64,000 nt of DNA from a bacterium (GCA_016124445.1 WGNR01000019.1:84501-148500); one strand, 5' to 3'. Shown: positions 54,590-63,837, counted from the first letter of the stretch. Notes: a model not told the origin generated them from the sequence alone. Made by a program: numbers and translations.

Positions 54590-55453
54590 ATGGGCCTTTA
54601 CGATCGAGACTATTACCGCGAGCCGGACGATCAGATGTCCTTTTCGCTATCTGGCCAGTCGGCGACGATGCTGTTGGTTTATGCCAACGTCGCGGTATTC
54701 CTGGTCGACTGGCTGCTCCAGCTCGATCTGGCGAATTATTTGGGGGTTCACAGCGACACAATCAGCAAGCCATGGCTTTGGTATCAGTACCTGACCTATG
54801 GCTTCCTGCATGCGATTTCTGGCCGGATGGCAGGCTGGCATATCGCGATGAACATGTTCATGCTGTGGATGTTCGGCCGGTTTGTTGAAGATCGCTACGG
54901 CAAAGCCGAATTCCTCAAAATCTACCTGATCAGCGTTGTGCTGTGCGGCATCGGTTGGAACCTGGTGGCGATGTCGATCAGTTCGAATCCCAATTCGGTA
55001 ATGGTTGGCGCGTCAGGGGCGGTCTCCACCGTCTTGGCACTGTTCATCTGCCTCTATCCAAAGATGACCGTCTATCTTGGCTTCCTGATCCCGGTTCCCG
55101 CCTGGGTAGTTGGTGTTTTGATCTTGGTAAGCAATCTTTTTGGGACCGATCAAGACGTTGCTTATTCGGCACACTTGACCGGAATCGCGTTTGGCCTCGC
55201 CTATTTCTTCAGTGGCATCTCGTTAAGCCGTTTCATTCCCAGCAAGGTGGCATTGCCGAAGTGGACGCTTCGGTCGCGGCCGAAGCTGCGGGTGCATACC
55301 GAAGAAGACGACTTCAATCCTTACAACGACTCGGACGAGGAAGCGGAACGCATTCTCGAAAAGGTCAATCAATCCGGAATGGAATCACTCTCGGAATCTG
55401 AACGCCGGAAGCTGGAAGCGTATAGCCGCCGGATGAGACAGAAGCTGAGCTAA
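54590..55453 (+). CDS. Rhomboid-family intramembrane serine protease
   Basis: Membrane protease of 287 residues. Six hydrophobic segments lie between about 27 and 220. The catalytic serine is in GASGAVS (Ser 142) and the catalytic histidine is His 195 in AHLTG. A WHIAMNM segment (His84-Asn88) gives the HxxxxN arrangement of the oxyanion region. A soluble, highly acidic C-terminal tail with a helical end follows. It cleaves substrates within the membrane; targets unknown. ATG follows AGGTAGGA. The next gene begins 30 bp later, so the two are probably one transcript. Confidence 0.9.
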   Translation: MGLYDRDYYREPDDQMSFSLSGQSATMLLVYANVAVFLVDWLLQLDLANYLGVHSDTISKPWLWYQYLTYGFLHAISGRMAGWHIAMNMFMLWMFGRFVEDRYGKAEFLKIYLISVVLCGIGWNLVAMSISSNPNSVMVGASGAVSTVLALFICLYPKMTVYLGFLIPVPAWVVGVLILVSNLFGTDQDVAYSAHLTGIAFGLAYFFSGISLSRFIPSKVALPKWTLRSRPKLRVHTEEDDFNPYNDSDEEAERILEKVNQSGMESLSESERRKLEAYSRRMRQKLS

Positions 55454-55483
55454 ACGTTCCGATCAAACACCCACAGAGCACGG

Positions 55484-56437
55484 ATGACCGCTGGGCGTAA
55501 CAACTCGAAGATGATTCTCGGCCTCGGCATTGTTTGCCTGGTAGCCGCCGCGGCCATCTATTTTGGTTCGTTCCATACCACCTCAGCCGCTCCCTCGTTA
55601 GCGATTCCCGCGGAAAGCGAAGAGAACGCCTCGCTGCCACCTGAGGTAAAGATCCCTGGCGGCGCCTATCTGATCGGTAAAGATGCCGGTCCGCGCAATG
55701 CCCAGCCGATGCGGCAGATTCAACTCAAGCCGTTTGCCATCGATCGCACCGAAGTCACCAATGGCATGTTCGCCCAGTTTGTCGCGGCGACCAGCTACCA
55801 AACCGATGCCGAGCGGCGCGGCTATTCGTTGTGCTTCGATCAGCACGACAAAAAATTCGTCGAGAAGCAAGGCGCCAACTGGAAACAGCCTGGCGGGCCA
55901 GGCTCGTCGATCGTCGGCCGAGACAATCATCCGGTCGTCCACGTCAGTTGGTACGATGCCAGCGCCTATGCCAAATGGAGTGGCAAGCATTTGCCGACTG
56001 AATTTCAGTGGGAAGCGGCCGCTCGGGGCAAGCAACTGCAGAACGACTTTCCCTGGCCACAGGACGATGCAATTCCGGTCAGCGAGCGTGCCAATCTCTG
56101 GCAAGGCAACTTTCCGCTGAACGATCGTGGCCTGGATGGATCACAGGAACCCGCCCCGGTCGGATCGTTTCCACCGGGAACCAATGGCCTGTCCGATCTG
56201 GCCGGCAATGTGGCCGAATGGACCAGCAGTTGGTACGCCGAAGACAGCTATGACCGAATCGACGAGAACAATCCAAGCGGCCCCGCGTCAGGCGAAAAGA
56301 AGGTGGTCCGCGGCGGAAGCTGGATCAGTTCCGACCAAACCGGCACCAGCGAAGCGATGGTCTGGTACCGCGCGAAGCTCTCGCCCGAGCTAAGCAACAA
56401 CTTCACCGGCTTCCGCTGCGTAAGCGAGCCAGAGTAA
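55484..56437 (+). CDS. FGE/SUMF1-like membrane-anchored protein lacking the active-site cysteines
   Basis: Protein of 317 residues with an N-terminal transmembrane anchor (about 10-32) and a formylglycine-generating-enzyme-type C-lectin-like domain: IPGGAYLIGKD, HPVVHVSWYDASAYAKWSGKHLPTE, GLSDLAGNVAEWTSSWY and FRCVSEPE near the end. In true FGE, the two copper-binding cysteines lie in the segment after GGSY. Here it reads GGSWISSDQTGTSEAM, with no cysteine at those places. So although sulfatases are nearby, this copy is unlikely to install formylglycine and is better seen as a FGE-fold relative with another role. Co-transcribed with the rhomboid protease. Confidence 0.85.
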   Translation: MTAGRNNSKMILGLGIVCLVAAAAIYFGSFHTTSAAPSLAIPAESEENASLPPEVKIPGGAYLIGKDAGPRNAQPMRQIQLKPFAIDRTEVTNGMFAQFVAATSYQTDAERRGYSLCFDQHDKKFVEKQGANWKQPGGPGSSIVGRDNHPVVHVSWYDASAYAKWSGKHLPTEFQWEAAARGKQLQNDFPWPQDDAIPVSERANLWQGNFPLNDRGLDGSQEPAPVGSFPPGTNGLSDLAGNVAEWTSSWYAEDSYDRIDENNPSGPASGEKKVVRGGSWISSDQTGTSEAMVWYRAKLSPELSNNFTGFRCVSEPE

Positions 56438-56445
56438 CTCTCACC

Positions 56446-56599
56446 GTAGGGTCCGCTGTGCGGACGCGGAATCAGTTTTCAACATCAAGCAACCTGCCAG
56501 CCCCGAAGGGGCGACAATTGTTGTCTATGCTTACGAATGAACTATCGCACACGGTTTCGATGTGGAATGTCTATTCCGCGTCCGCACAGCGGACCCTAC
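56446..56599. repeat. Palindromic repeat, family B, copy 4
   Basis: A 154-bp element, the longest copy, with the same ends. The complementarity runs inward as far as GACGCGGAAT/ATTCCGCGTC. The TAG stop codon of the leftward aldo/keto reductase (56596-56598) is the inner end of its GTAGGG terminus. Confidence 0.85.
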
Positions 56600-57366
56600 G
56601 GTGTGACGTTCGCTTCTTCGGCGAAGCGTAGGTTGTCGGCCATGTGGGCCAGATTCAAACCGCCCACGACCAGGCTGGTAACGCCGGTTTGATTCAGCGC
56701 GAATGGAATTGCCTCGCTGGCTGGCAGATGCCCTGAGGCCAGGCCCTTCTTGACCAACACGCCAATATCGAGCCGAGCAGCTTCTTCGATCACATCGGCG
56801 TGCGCACGATCTTCGGCGTTGAATTCGACCATCAACAGATCGGCCCACTTGCAAGCAAGCGACGCGGCCTCTGGCGTTTTGCCGGATAGGCCGATCGTCC
56901 GGATATCGCCGGCATCTTTCAAGGCCTGCAGTGTTTCAACCACCGGCGTTTCCTGCAGCACGCGCAGGTCATCATGTGGAGTATGGATCAAAACAATGTC
57001 GAGCACATCGCGCCGCAACAGTCGCAAGCTGTTGGCCACGCTTTGCCGCACCGACTTCTCGTCGAAGACGTAGCGCGACTCGCCATCTTCAAACAGTTCG
57101 CCCACCTTGGTCGAGATCACCAGCGGAACTTCGCGCCGGGCGAGCAATTTGCCGATGCGTTCTTCACTGATGCCATACGACGGCGCCGTATCGAAATGGC
57201 AAATCCCCAAGTCGATCAGCCCGTCGAGCAAGCTGGCGACTTCCGCATCGGTGGGAAGGTCGTACGGCTGCGGATACTTGATCTTGGCGTTGCGGCCGAT
57301 CTTGAACGCACCAAACCCGATCGGTCCGACCTGGAAACCTGTTTTGCCTAGTCGCCTTGTCTGCAT
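56596..57366 (-). CDS. Aldo/keto reductase
   Basis: NAD(P)H-dependent oxidoreductase of 256 residues from the ATG at 57366 (MQTRRLGKTG). Family motifs: HFDTAPSYG (Asp and Tyr), ISTKVGE (Lys), LIHTPHDD (His), i.e. the four catalytic positions of the AKR fold, and a C-terminal GGLNLAHMADN segment. It is on the short side for an AKR. A longer open frame exists upstream but overlaps the FAD oxidoreductase gene, whose stop is 8 bp away, so the short form is preferred and the two form an operon. Its stop codon is donated by a family-B repeat. Confidence 0.87.
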   Translation of the reverse strand: MQTRRLGKTGFQVGPIGFGAFKIGRNAKIKYPQPYDLPTDAEVASLLDGLIDLGICHFDTAPSYGISEERIGKLLARREVPLVISTKVGELFEDGESRYVFDEKSVRQSVANSLRLLRRDVLDIVLIHTPHDDLRVLQETPVVETLQALKDAGDIRTIGLSGKTPEAASLACKWADLLMVEFNAEDRAHADVIEEAARLDIGVLVKKGLASGHLPASEAIPFALNQTGVTSLVVGGLNLAHMADNLRFAEEANVTP

Positions 57367-57374
57367 GCCGAATT

Positions 57375-58598
57375 CTACGCGGCCTCCGCTTTCGAGACGC
57401 TCAAGGAGGTCCAGAATTGTTCGCGATCCCAAGGCGCCTTCGCGACCGGCGGCTGCGGCCAGTCGGCCAGCGGTTTCACCGTGGCGGGCGATTGGATGGG
57501 AGTTGTTGCAATTGTCTCGGTCAGACTGGCTGCCAAGCGCGGAACCAGGACCAGCTTCGTCGGCCAAGCCGTCAGGATGTTTCCGTCTCGCTCGATGCGA
57601 AACGAATCGGGGCGAGCGCCCGTCATGGTTGTCGGTTCGGCTCGATCGACTCGGTAGGTCGACCACCAGGCATCTTCAAGGTGGATGCCCGGCATCGTCT
57701 CCAGCAGTTCTGTTCGGGCTCTGGCAATCAAATCGGCACGCTCCATGCCAACACCTTCTTCGGCCAGTTGGCCGCCAATCTGCCAAACGACTTCCCCCTC
57801 GGCCGTTTTTGCCGAGGTGATCGAAATGCGTGTCTTCGCTCCATCGACGCAGTGCCCATGGAACTCTGGCAAGCCGCCGCGAACCATCACCATGTGCAGC
57901 GGCCGGGTCTGTTGCTTCCGTGGATCGAGCCCTGCTGCAATGCGGAGTTGGGCGTTACCTCGACCGGCGGACAGGACAATCCAGTCGGCAACCACTTCAA
58001 CCTGGCGACCATCGCCCGAAGTCAAAACGACCGAGCGAACTTTCTGCTCGGCATCGAAACGGAAATCGGTTCCTTGATCGCGATCGATCTGGAAGATCCG
58101 ATCCCGGTTGGCTTCGGCCAGGTTCGCCAACAGGGAACCACAGTTAATGACCTGCTCCGCCACGCTGAAAACGGCGCCGGTGCAGCCGCTCAAAAGCGCT
58201 GGTGCATTGTGCGGACTGACCGCTTGGGGAGTGACCTGCAAACCGAGCCGCGCGCCCCACATGCCCAGTTTCGAGGCCGTTGAGTTGGTTCCCCACAAAT
58301 AGAACGATTCCGACCGAATGTGCGTGCCGGAAAGATCAGGCAGCTGTTGACCTTCCAGGCACTTCCGCCACAAGGCCGGCATTTCCCGGGCCTGGCGTGC
58401 CGAGGCGGTCAGCAGCCCTTGCAGCGAATACTTCAGCCCGCTATGCAAAATCCCTTGAGCCGCAATCGTTTGGCCGGTCCCTAACGCGTGCGATTCCACC
58501 AGAATGGCCGACCGATGCTGGTGCCGCAATTGATCCAACAGCCAGAGCCCCGTCGCTCCGCCTCCGATAATCAATGCATTCACTCGGATGGTTTCCAT
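57375..58598 (-). CDS. FAD-dependent oxidoreductase (DAO family)
   Basis: Flavoprotein of 407 residues with the D-amino-acid-oxidase/glycerol-3-phosphate-dehydrogenase-type fold. The N-terminal Rossmann motif is ALIIGGGATGLWLLDQL, the second flavin contact is QTIAAQGILHSG. The body has the DWIVLSAGRGNAQL segment characteristic of the family. Cytoplasmic, substrate unknown. It is followed by the aldo/keto reductase 8 bp away, so the products probably act on related substrates. AAAGGACT before the ATG is the likely ribosome-binding site. Confidence 0.88.
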   Translation of the reverse strand: METIRVNALIIGGGATGLWLLDQLRHQHRSAILVESHALGTGQTIAAQGILHSGLKYSLQGLLTASARQAREMPALWRKCLEGQQLPDLSGTHIRSESFYLWGTNSTASKLGMWGARLGLQVTPQAVSPHNAPALLSGCTGAVFSVAEQVINCGSLLANLAEANRDRIFQIDRDQGTDFRFDAEQKVRSVVLTSGDGRQVEVVADWIVLSAGRGNAQLRIAAGLDPRKQQTRPLHMVMVRGGLPEFHGHCVDGAKTRISITSAKTAEGEVVWQIGGQLAEEGVGMERADLIARARTELLETMPGIHLEDAWWSTYRVDRAEPTTMTGARPDSFRIERDGNILTAWPTKLVLVPRLAASLTETIATTPIQSPATVKPLADWPQPPVAKAPWDREQFWTSLSVSKAEAA

Positions 58599-58836
58599 CA
58601 GCCATAGTCCTTTAGGGAGATCGATTTAGAGTCGCGCCGACAGTCTAGGAAGTTTGCTCTGGGCGGGGCAAGATCAAAGCCAGCCCGAAACGCCATGGAT
58701 TTGCCTGAATTGAAAGGCATGAAATCCACTTATCGTTTACCTATACTGGAACTTAGGTTGGTTGCCCCGCGCCAATCCCAGCCGCTTTCAACAACCATCC
58801 CCTCCCGCTCGCTTACCTCCCTCAGGATCTCCTCGC

Positions 58837-61800
58837 ATGCGTCAAGTTGCCTGGGCTGCGACCCTTGCCATATTTACTCTGTTCGCGACGGCTGGCCCGG
58901 TGCTAGCTCAATTCGAAGAGGACTTCGGCCGCGGCCTGATCGCGACGTTCGGGGCCAGCGACGGGACGCGCTGTCAGCGAATCGATCCGACCGTCTCGTT
59001 CGACTGGGGCAGCCAATCGCCTGACCTACGGATCAGCGACGGCAAATTCAGCGCTCGGTGGGATGGGCTTCTGCTAATGCGGACCGCCGGCGACTACACG
59101 CTGCACGCGTACGTCTGCGGCAAAGCGCGCGTGATGGTGAAAGGCGAGGTCGTTCTCGAAGCCAACACCACCCAGCCGCAGTGGGTCTCCGGCAAGCCGA
59201 TTGAACTGAAGTTCGATTGGCATCCGATTCAAGCCGACTTCGCGAAAACCCAGAACGATGCCCAGCTACAGCTATTCTGGTCTGGTCCTGGCTTCCCGCT
59301 GGAACCAATTCCCGCCGAAGCCTTTTATCACGACATCGACAAAACAATCGAGCAGCCGTTCGAGCGCGGCCGGGAATTGATCGCCGGCTATCGCTGCGCG
59401 GCCTGTCACGACATTCAACAACAGCCCGCCGCCGAGAAAGCGCCGTCGCTGGCTCGCTTGGACGGCAACATTTCCGAAGCGTGGCTCACAGATTGGCTGC
59501 GGACACACAAGCCAGAAGAGCAAACCGACACACTGCGGCGGATGCCTCACTTCGTGATGTCGGACGACGACGTCGAAGCGGTCGTCGCCTACCTGCTGAG
59601 CGATTCCAAACCCCGGCCGGCCGAGAAGTCATTGCCAACCAAAGGTTCCGTCGCCAGCGGAAAGAACCTGGTCCAAACGCTTGGCTGCATGGCCTGTCAC
59701 AAGATTGGCGAGCTGGGCACAGCCAGCGTGATGGGTGGCCCGGAACTGACTGACATCGCCGCGAAGCGTCCCAAGGGGTACTTCCTGACTTGGTTGGCCG
59801 ATCCGTCCAAGCTGAACCCGGACCACCGCATGCCGGTCTACGATCTCAACGGCAAACAGCGTGACGACATCGCCTCCTACCTGGCAACGCTCAGCCACGA
59901 CAACACGCTGGCCAAAACGCCGGTGAAAGAGTTCAACCATCTGCTGGTCGAGAAGGGGAGGGGACTCGTTGCCGACAACCGCTGCGGCAGTTGCCATACG
60001 CTGCCGGGCGACGCCACCGCCACGCCGCCAACCAAACGAACCACGCTTGGGCCTGGCAACCTCTGGCAAGATGCCTGCATGGCCGAGCCGGCAGCCCACG
60101 ATCATCGCCCTGGCTATCGCTTACCGCCAGAAGATCGTGAAGCGATCAAGACGTACGTTCGCGACTTGAGCCGTGCCAAGCATGACGGCGGCCAGGTTAC
60201 CGACGCGCATTGGATTTTGACGAAGAACAACTGCCTGGCTTGTCATCCACGCGGAACGAGCGGGGGGCTTTCGGAAACGGCCAAGCAGATCACCGAAGCC
60301 AACACCGGCCTGGCATCGCTGCTGCCGGCGATGGTTCCTCCTTCGCTCAATAGCGTCGGCGATAAGCTGCACGATAAAGCCCTGCTCGGCGAGATCGCGC
60401 GAACTTCCGGCAATCATCGCCCCTGGCTGCGCGTGCAGATGCCGAAGTTTGCCTTGTCGCCCGATCAACAGCAGACGCTCGTCGATTACTTCGTTAGCCA
60501 GGACCGCATTCCCGACGGCGCCCCGGCCACGATCAAGCCGCCCAAAATGGAAGGCCTGGCCGCGACAGTCGCCGGAGCGCGGCTGGTCACCACCGATGGC
60601 TTCGGTTGCACCAGTTGTCACCAGGTCGGCAGCATGATCCCACCCAAAGCACCGCTCAACGCGAAAGGCCCCGATCTTTCGATGCTGGGTGATCGCATCC
60701 GTGAGCCGTGGTTCTTTCGCTGGGTGCACGACCCGGCCCGGATCGTACCGCGGATGGAAATGCCCAGCGTAAAACTGCCGGTCCGCGGCGTGCTCGACAA
60801 CCAGGTCGATTCTCAGTTGGCCGCCGTGTGGCATGTGCTCAATACGCCTGACTTCACCCCGCCCAAGCCTGACCCGGTGCGGATCGTGCGGCAAAGCGGC
60901 CAGCATGGCGATAAGCCGCGCGCCGTGGTGCTGACCGATGTCATCAAGCAGGGACCGAACGATGTGTTGATCAAGCCGCTCTTGATCGGACTACCAACAC
61001 GCAACAACGTGCTGTACGACCTCGAGTCGGCGTCACTACTGGATTGGTGGGTCGGCGATGTGGCCCGGCAGCGCAGCGAAGGAAAGACATGGCACTGGGA
61101 AATCGGTGGCACGGGCCTACTCGATCACGATACTCCCCAGCCGGAATTGCTGCTGCGGGACGAAAGCGGCGACCTCGTTCCGCCGCAGCGCGATGGCCAG
61201 TTCTACACACGCTTCAACGAGTACGACTACCAGGCCGATTCGCTGACCTGGTCCCAGACGCTGCATTTTGGCAAATCAGAAATGATCGACCTGCAGGCCC
61301 GGCAACAGGTCTCGCCGCAGTGGACTGATTCCGATCACCCGGTCAATGCGTTCACACGCTCGATTTCGCTCAGCCAGATTCCGCCTGGTTACGCAGTTGG
61401 CCTGCGTTTGCCGCAACGAACGTTGACCGGCAAATTCGCGATCAACCAATCGGCGAGCGATCGGATTGTTTTCGTCACCGGGGACGTGCGGATTGAAATC
61501 GAGAAGGCGCCGGGCATGACGGTCGACGAGAACGGCGTCGTCTGGTTGGCGGCCGATGGCAATTCGCTGTCGATGACCTATCGCTTGGACCTGCCTGGTG
61601 AAATCGCAGCCGAAACGCCGCCGATCCCAGTTATTCAGTCCAAATCGGTCGAACTGAACATCGTCCCAGGCTGGACTGCCCAGCGGCTTCCCCTTTCGAC
61701 CGAAATGATGCCGATCGCCATGGATTGGCAGCCAGACGGAACGCTGGTGGCGGGATCGCTCAAAGGGCGCGTCTGGAAGCTGACCGATACTGATGGCGAC

Positions 61801-63057
61801 GGGCTGGAGGATAGCTATCAGCAGTTTGGCGACGAGTTCGCCGCGCCCTACGGAGTGAAAGCATACGCGCAGTATGTCGACATCATCAACAAGTACGCCC
61901 TGCTCCGATTGTGGGACGAAAACCAGGATGGGGTCGTCGAAAAGGTCACCAACCTGGCCCATGGCTGGGGTCACACCGAGGACTACCACGATTGGGCCGT
62001 CGGGCTACCGCTCGATCCGGCGGGCAACTACTACGCGGCGATTCCGTGCGAACAAAACAAACGCACACCAGAGGCGGCGGCGCTGCGCGGAACGGTGATC
62101 AAGCTCGTTCCTACCTCAAAGGACCCGCAGCAGCAAACTTACAAGATCGAAGAACTGACGGCCGGGCATCGCTTCCCAATGGGCATCGCACTAAATGTCC
62201 AACACGAATTATTTGTCACCGATAATCAAGGCAATTGGAACCCATTCAACGAATTGAACCATGTGGTACCGGGCCAAAGGTATGGGTTTATCAACGCAAT
62301 CGATCGCAAACCTGGCTTTGCCCCACCTGAAACGCCTCCATCAATTGCGATTCCTCATCCGTGGACTCGCAGCGTGAATGGCATCTGTTTTCTGGAGACC
62401 CCCCACGCACTACGACAGAAGTTGGGCTACGACCTTTATGGCCCTTGGGAAGGAGACCTTATCGGCTGCGAGTATGATACGCGCCGACTTGTGCGCATGA
62501 GTCTGGATCACGTTGGCGACTCGATTCAAGGCGCCGTCTATCCGCTGACGACCGATCCGCCAGAAGATGTCGAGCAAGGATTGCTAGGCCCGATCAGCTG
62601 TGGTGTTGCCCCTGATGGTGACATTTACGTCGGTAACATCCGCGATGCGGGGTGGGGCGGTGGAAATAACGTCGGTACGTTTACACGCCTGCGTCCCAGA
62701 TCGGTGCACCTGCCGCTGGGAATCGATGAAGTCACCGCCACCCCGACCGGCTTTCAAATTCGCTTTACCGATCAAGTCAATTCTAGCCAAGGGATCCTTC
62801 CGTCGAACTATACCGTGGCATCGTACACGCGCGTTTCGACTCCGGCTTATGGCGGTGAAGACAAGCAGCGACAGCGCGAAGAGGTGGCGTCGATAGCGTT
62901 GTCAGGCGATCGTCTGACCGTGACGCTTACGCTTGAATCACCTCTCAAAGAAGGATTTGTCTACGAGTTCTTTCTCGATGATGAAATTGGTGGACCTGGT
63001 AAGAAAATGTGGCCCAAGGAAGCACACTACACGCTGCGTCACCTAAAGGTGGAGTAG
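58837..63057 (+). CDS. PVC-type multihaem dehydrogenase-like secreted protein
   Basis: Very large secreted protein, 1406 residues from the ATG at 58837 (preceded by AGGATC). Signal peptide about 1-25. A PA14-like carbohydrate-binding region lies at about 35-150. Five haem c sites C-x-x-C-H follow at about residues 187 (CAACH), 284 (CMACH), 383 (CGSCH), 466 (CLACH) and 591 (CTSCH). The C-terminal half is a beta-propeller-type sugar- or alcohol-dehydrogenase-like region (PIAMDWQPDGTLVAGSLKGR, GWGHTEDYHDWAVGLPLD, GRVWKLTDTDGDGLEDSY). The arrangement is that of planctomycete proteins presumed to oxidise sugars in the periplasm, with electrons leaving through the haems. A short in-frame ATG upstream (58762) is less likely because no signal peptide starts there. 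The 3' end is duplicated in decayed form downstream. Confidence 0.9.
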   Translation: MRQVAWAATLAIFTLFATAGPVLAQFEEDFGRGLIATFGASDGTRCQRIDPTVSFDWGSQSPDLRISDGKFSARWDGLLLMRTAGDYTLHAYVCGKARVMVKGEVVLEANTTQPQWVSGKPIELKFDWHPIQADFAKTQNDAQLQLFWSGPGFPLEPIPAEAFYHDIDKTIEQPFERGRELIAGYRCAACHDIQQQPAAEKAPSLARLDGNISEAWLTDWLRTHKPEEQTDTLRRMPHFVMSDDDVEAVVAYLLSDSKPRPAEKSLPTKGSVASGKNLVQTLGCMACHKIGELGTASVMGGPELTDIAAKRPKGYFLTWLADPSKLNPDHRMPVYDLNGKQRDDIASYLATLSHDNTLAKTPVKEFNHLLVEKGRGLVADNRCGSCHTLPGDATATPPTKRTTLGPGNLWQDACMAEPAAHDHRPGYRLPPEDREAIKTYVRDLSRAKHDGGQVTDAHWILTKNNCLACHPRGTSGGLSETAKQITEANTGLASLLPAMVPPSLNSVGDKLHDKALLGEIARTSGNHRPWLRVQMPKFALSPDQQQTLVDYFVSQDRIPDGAPATIKPPKMEGLAATVAGARLVTTDGFGCTSCHQVGSMIPPKAPLNAKGPDLSMLGDRIREPWFFRWVHDPARIVPRMEMPSVKLPVRGVLDNQVDSQLAAVWHVLNTPDFTPPKPDPVRIVRQSGQHGDKPRAVVLTDVIKQGPNDVLIKPLLIGLPTRNNVLYDLESASLLDWWVGDVARQRSEGKTWHWEIGGTGLLDHDTPQPELLLRDESGDLVPPQRDGQFYTRFNEYDYQADSLTWSQTLHFGKSEMIDLQARQQVSPQWTDSDHPVNAFTRSISLSQIPPGYAVGLRLPQRTLTGKFAINQSASDRIVFVTGDVRIEIEKAPGMTVDENGVVWLAADGNSLSMTYRLDLPGEIAAETPPIPVIQSKSVELNIVPGWTAQRLPLSTEMMPIAMDWQPDGTLVAGSLKGRVWKLTDTDGDGLEDSYQQFGDEFAAPYGVKAYAQYVDIINKYALLRLWDENQDGVVEKVTNLAHGWGHTEDYHDWAVGLPLDPAGNYYAAIPCEQNKRTPEAAALRGTVIKLVPTSKDPQQQTYKIEELTAGHRFPMGIALNVQHELFVTDNQGNWNPFNELNHVVPGQRYGFINAIDRKPGFAPPETPPSIAIPHPWTRSVNGICFLETPHALRQKLGYDLYGPWEGDLIGCEYDTRRLVRMSLDHVGDSIQGAVYPLTTDPPEDVEQGLLGPISCGVAPDGDIYVGNIRDAGWGGGNNVGTFTRLRPRSVHLPLGIDEVTATPTGFQIRFTDQVNSSQGILPSNYTVASYTRVSTPAYGGEDKQRQREEVASIALSGDRLTVTLTLESPLKEGFVYEFFLDDEIGGPGKKMWPKEAHYTLRHLKVE

Positions 63058-63210
63058 AAAACCCTCCGTTTTTTTCTATACTTGCCCCGTACGGAATTTC
63101 GTACATTCGCCCTCTCGAAAACCCCACCGAAGCTGGCGAGCTCTTTCACCATCCATTCGTTTCTAGTCATCGCCCGGCCACTGTTTTTGCAGCGGTCCGA
63201 CACTCTTAAT
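63053..63210. repeat. Downstream segment of a decayed tandem duplication, original copy
   Basis: The sequence after the dehydrogenase stop (ATTTCGTACATT at 63096-63107, CTCGAAAACCCCACCGAA at 63114-63131) recurs at 63881-63892 and 63899-63916, both with an offset of 785 bp. Confidence 0.75.
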
Positions 63211-63248
63211 CATTCATCATTCTCCCTATTCGAGAGAGGAATCGACCT

Positions 63249-63603
63249 ATGTCTACATTGACCAACGATTCCATCGGCGGCTCGGCGCATACTGATTCGG
63301 CAGGCAAGTTTGTCGCCCAGTAACGGGATGCCGGAAGGTGATTACATGGTCACGGTCCTGAAGACCGAAACAATAGAAGTCCCCGGCGGCGATCCCAACA
63401 ACGTTCAGACGAAATCAAAAAGCCTGGTTCCCCAAAAGTACAGTCAGCCCCAAACGTCGGGCTTGACGCTGACCGTCACCAAGGACGGCAAAGACGACGT
63501 TCTGTTTGAGCTGAAAGACCGAAGCGATCCGAGATACGAAACCCAATTTATGCCCTGCCTTCCCTTCCCAGAAATCGGCGCGGCAGCAGGGCTTTTTGTT
63601 TAG
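63249..63603 (+). pseudogene. Broken small carboxypeptidase-regulatory-like protein gene
   Basis: A start with AGAGAGGA upstream at 63249 opens a 24-residue frame ending in TAA at 63321. The next frame (shifted by one base) starts by 63310 and encodes MPEGDYMVTVLKTE, VPQKYSQPQTSGLTLTVTKDG and FELKD. This is the C-terminal pattern of the small planctomycete proteins with a carboxypeptidase-regulatory-like domain, which often follow DUF1559 prepilin genes. The frames do not join, so a frameshift plus loss of the middle part broke the gene. After FELKD the frame runs on without its natural stop. A sequencing error could mimic this. Confidence 0.55.
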
Positions 63604-63630
63604 CGTTATCTCGAAACCAACACGCAGAAT

Positions 63631-63835
63631 GGAGACAGCTTCGTCGGTAATCGATGCGAGGCGCTCAGGCATGACGGAAACGACGTTGGTACTTTTGGGC
63701 GACGCAACTCCAGGTTGGTTCGCTGGCCCTTGGGCGTCGACAAAGTGACGGGAACCCACCATCAACTATCAAGCGAATGCCCTCTGAAAGAAGGGGTTTT
63801 CCGCTAATTCTTGTTTGATGACGACACCTAAAAGA
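63631..63835 (+). pseudogene. Decayed copy of the dehydrogenase C-terminus
   Basis: Translated, it gives DVGTF followed by PLGVDKVTGT and CPLKEG, with stops and frame breaks, aligning with NVGTFTRLRPRSVHLPLGIDEVTAT and SPLKEGFVYEFFLDDE of the gene that ends at 63057. The DNA match begins near GGAGAC at 63631 (GGTGAC at 62617). About 230 bp of the original are missing inside the copy. It is a pseudogene remnant of a tandem duplication. Confidence 0.7.
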
Positions 63836-63837
63836 GG

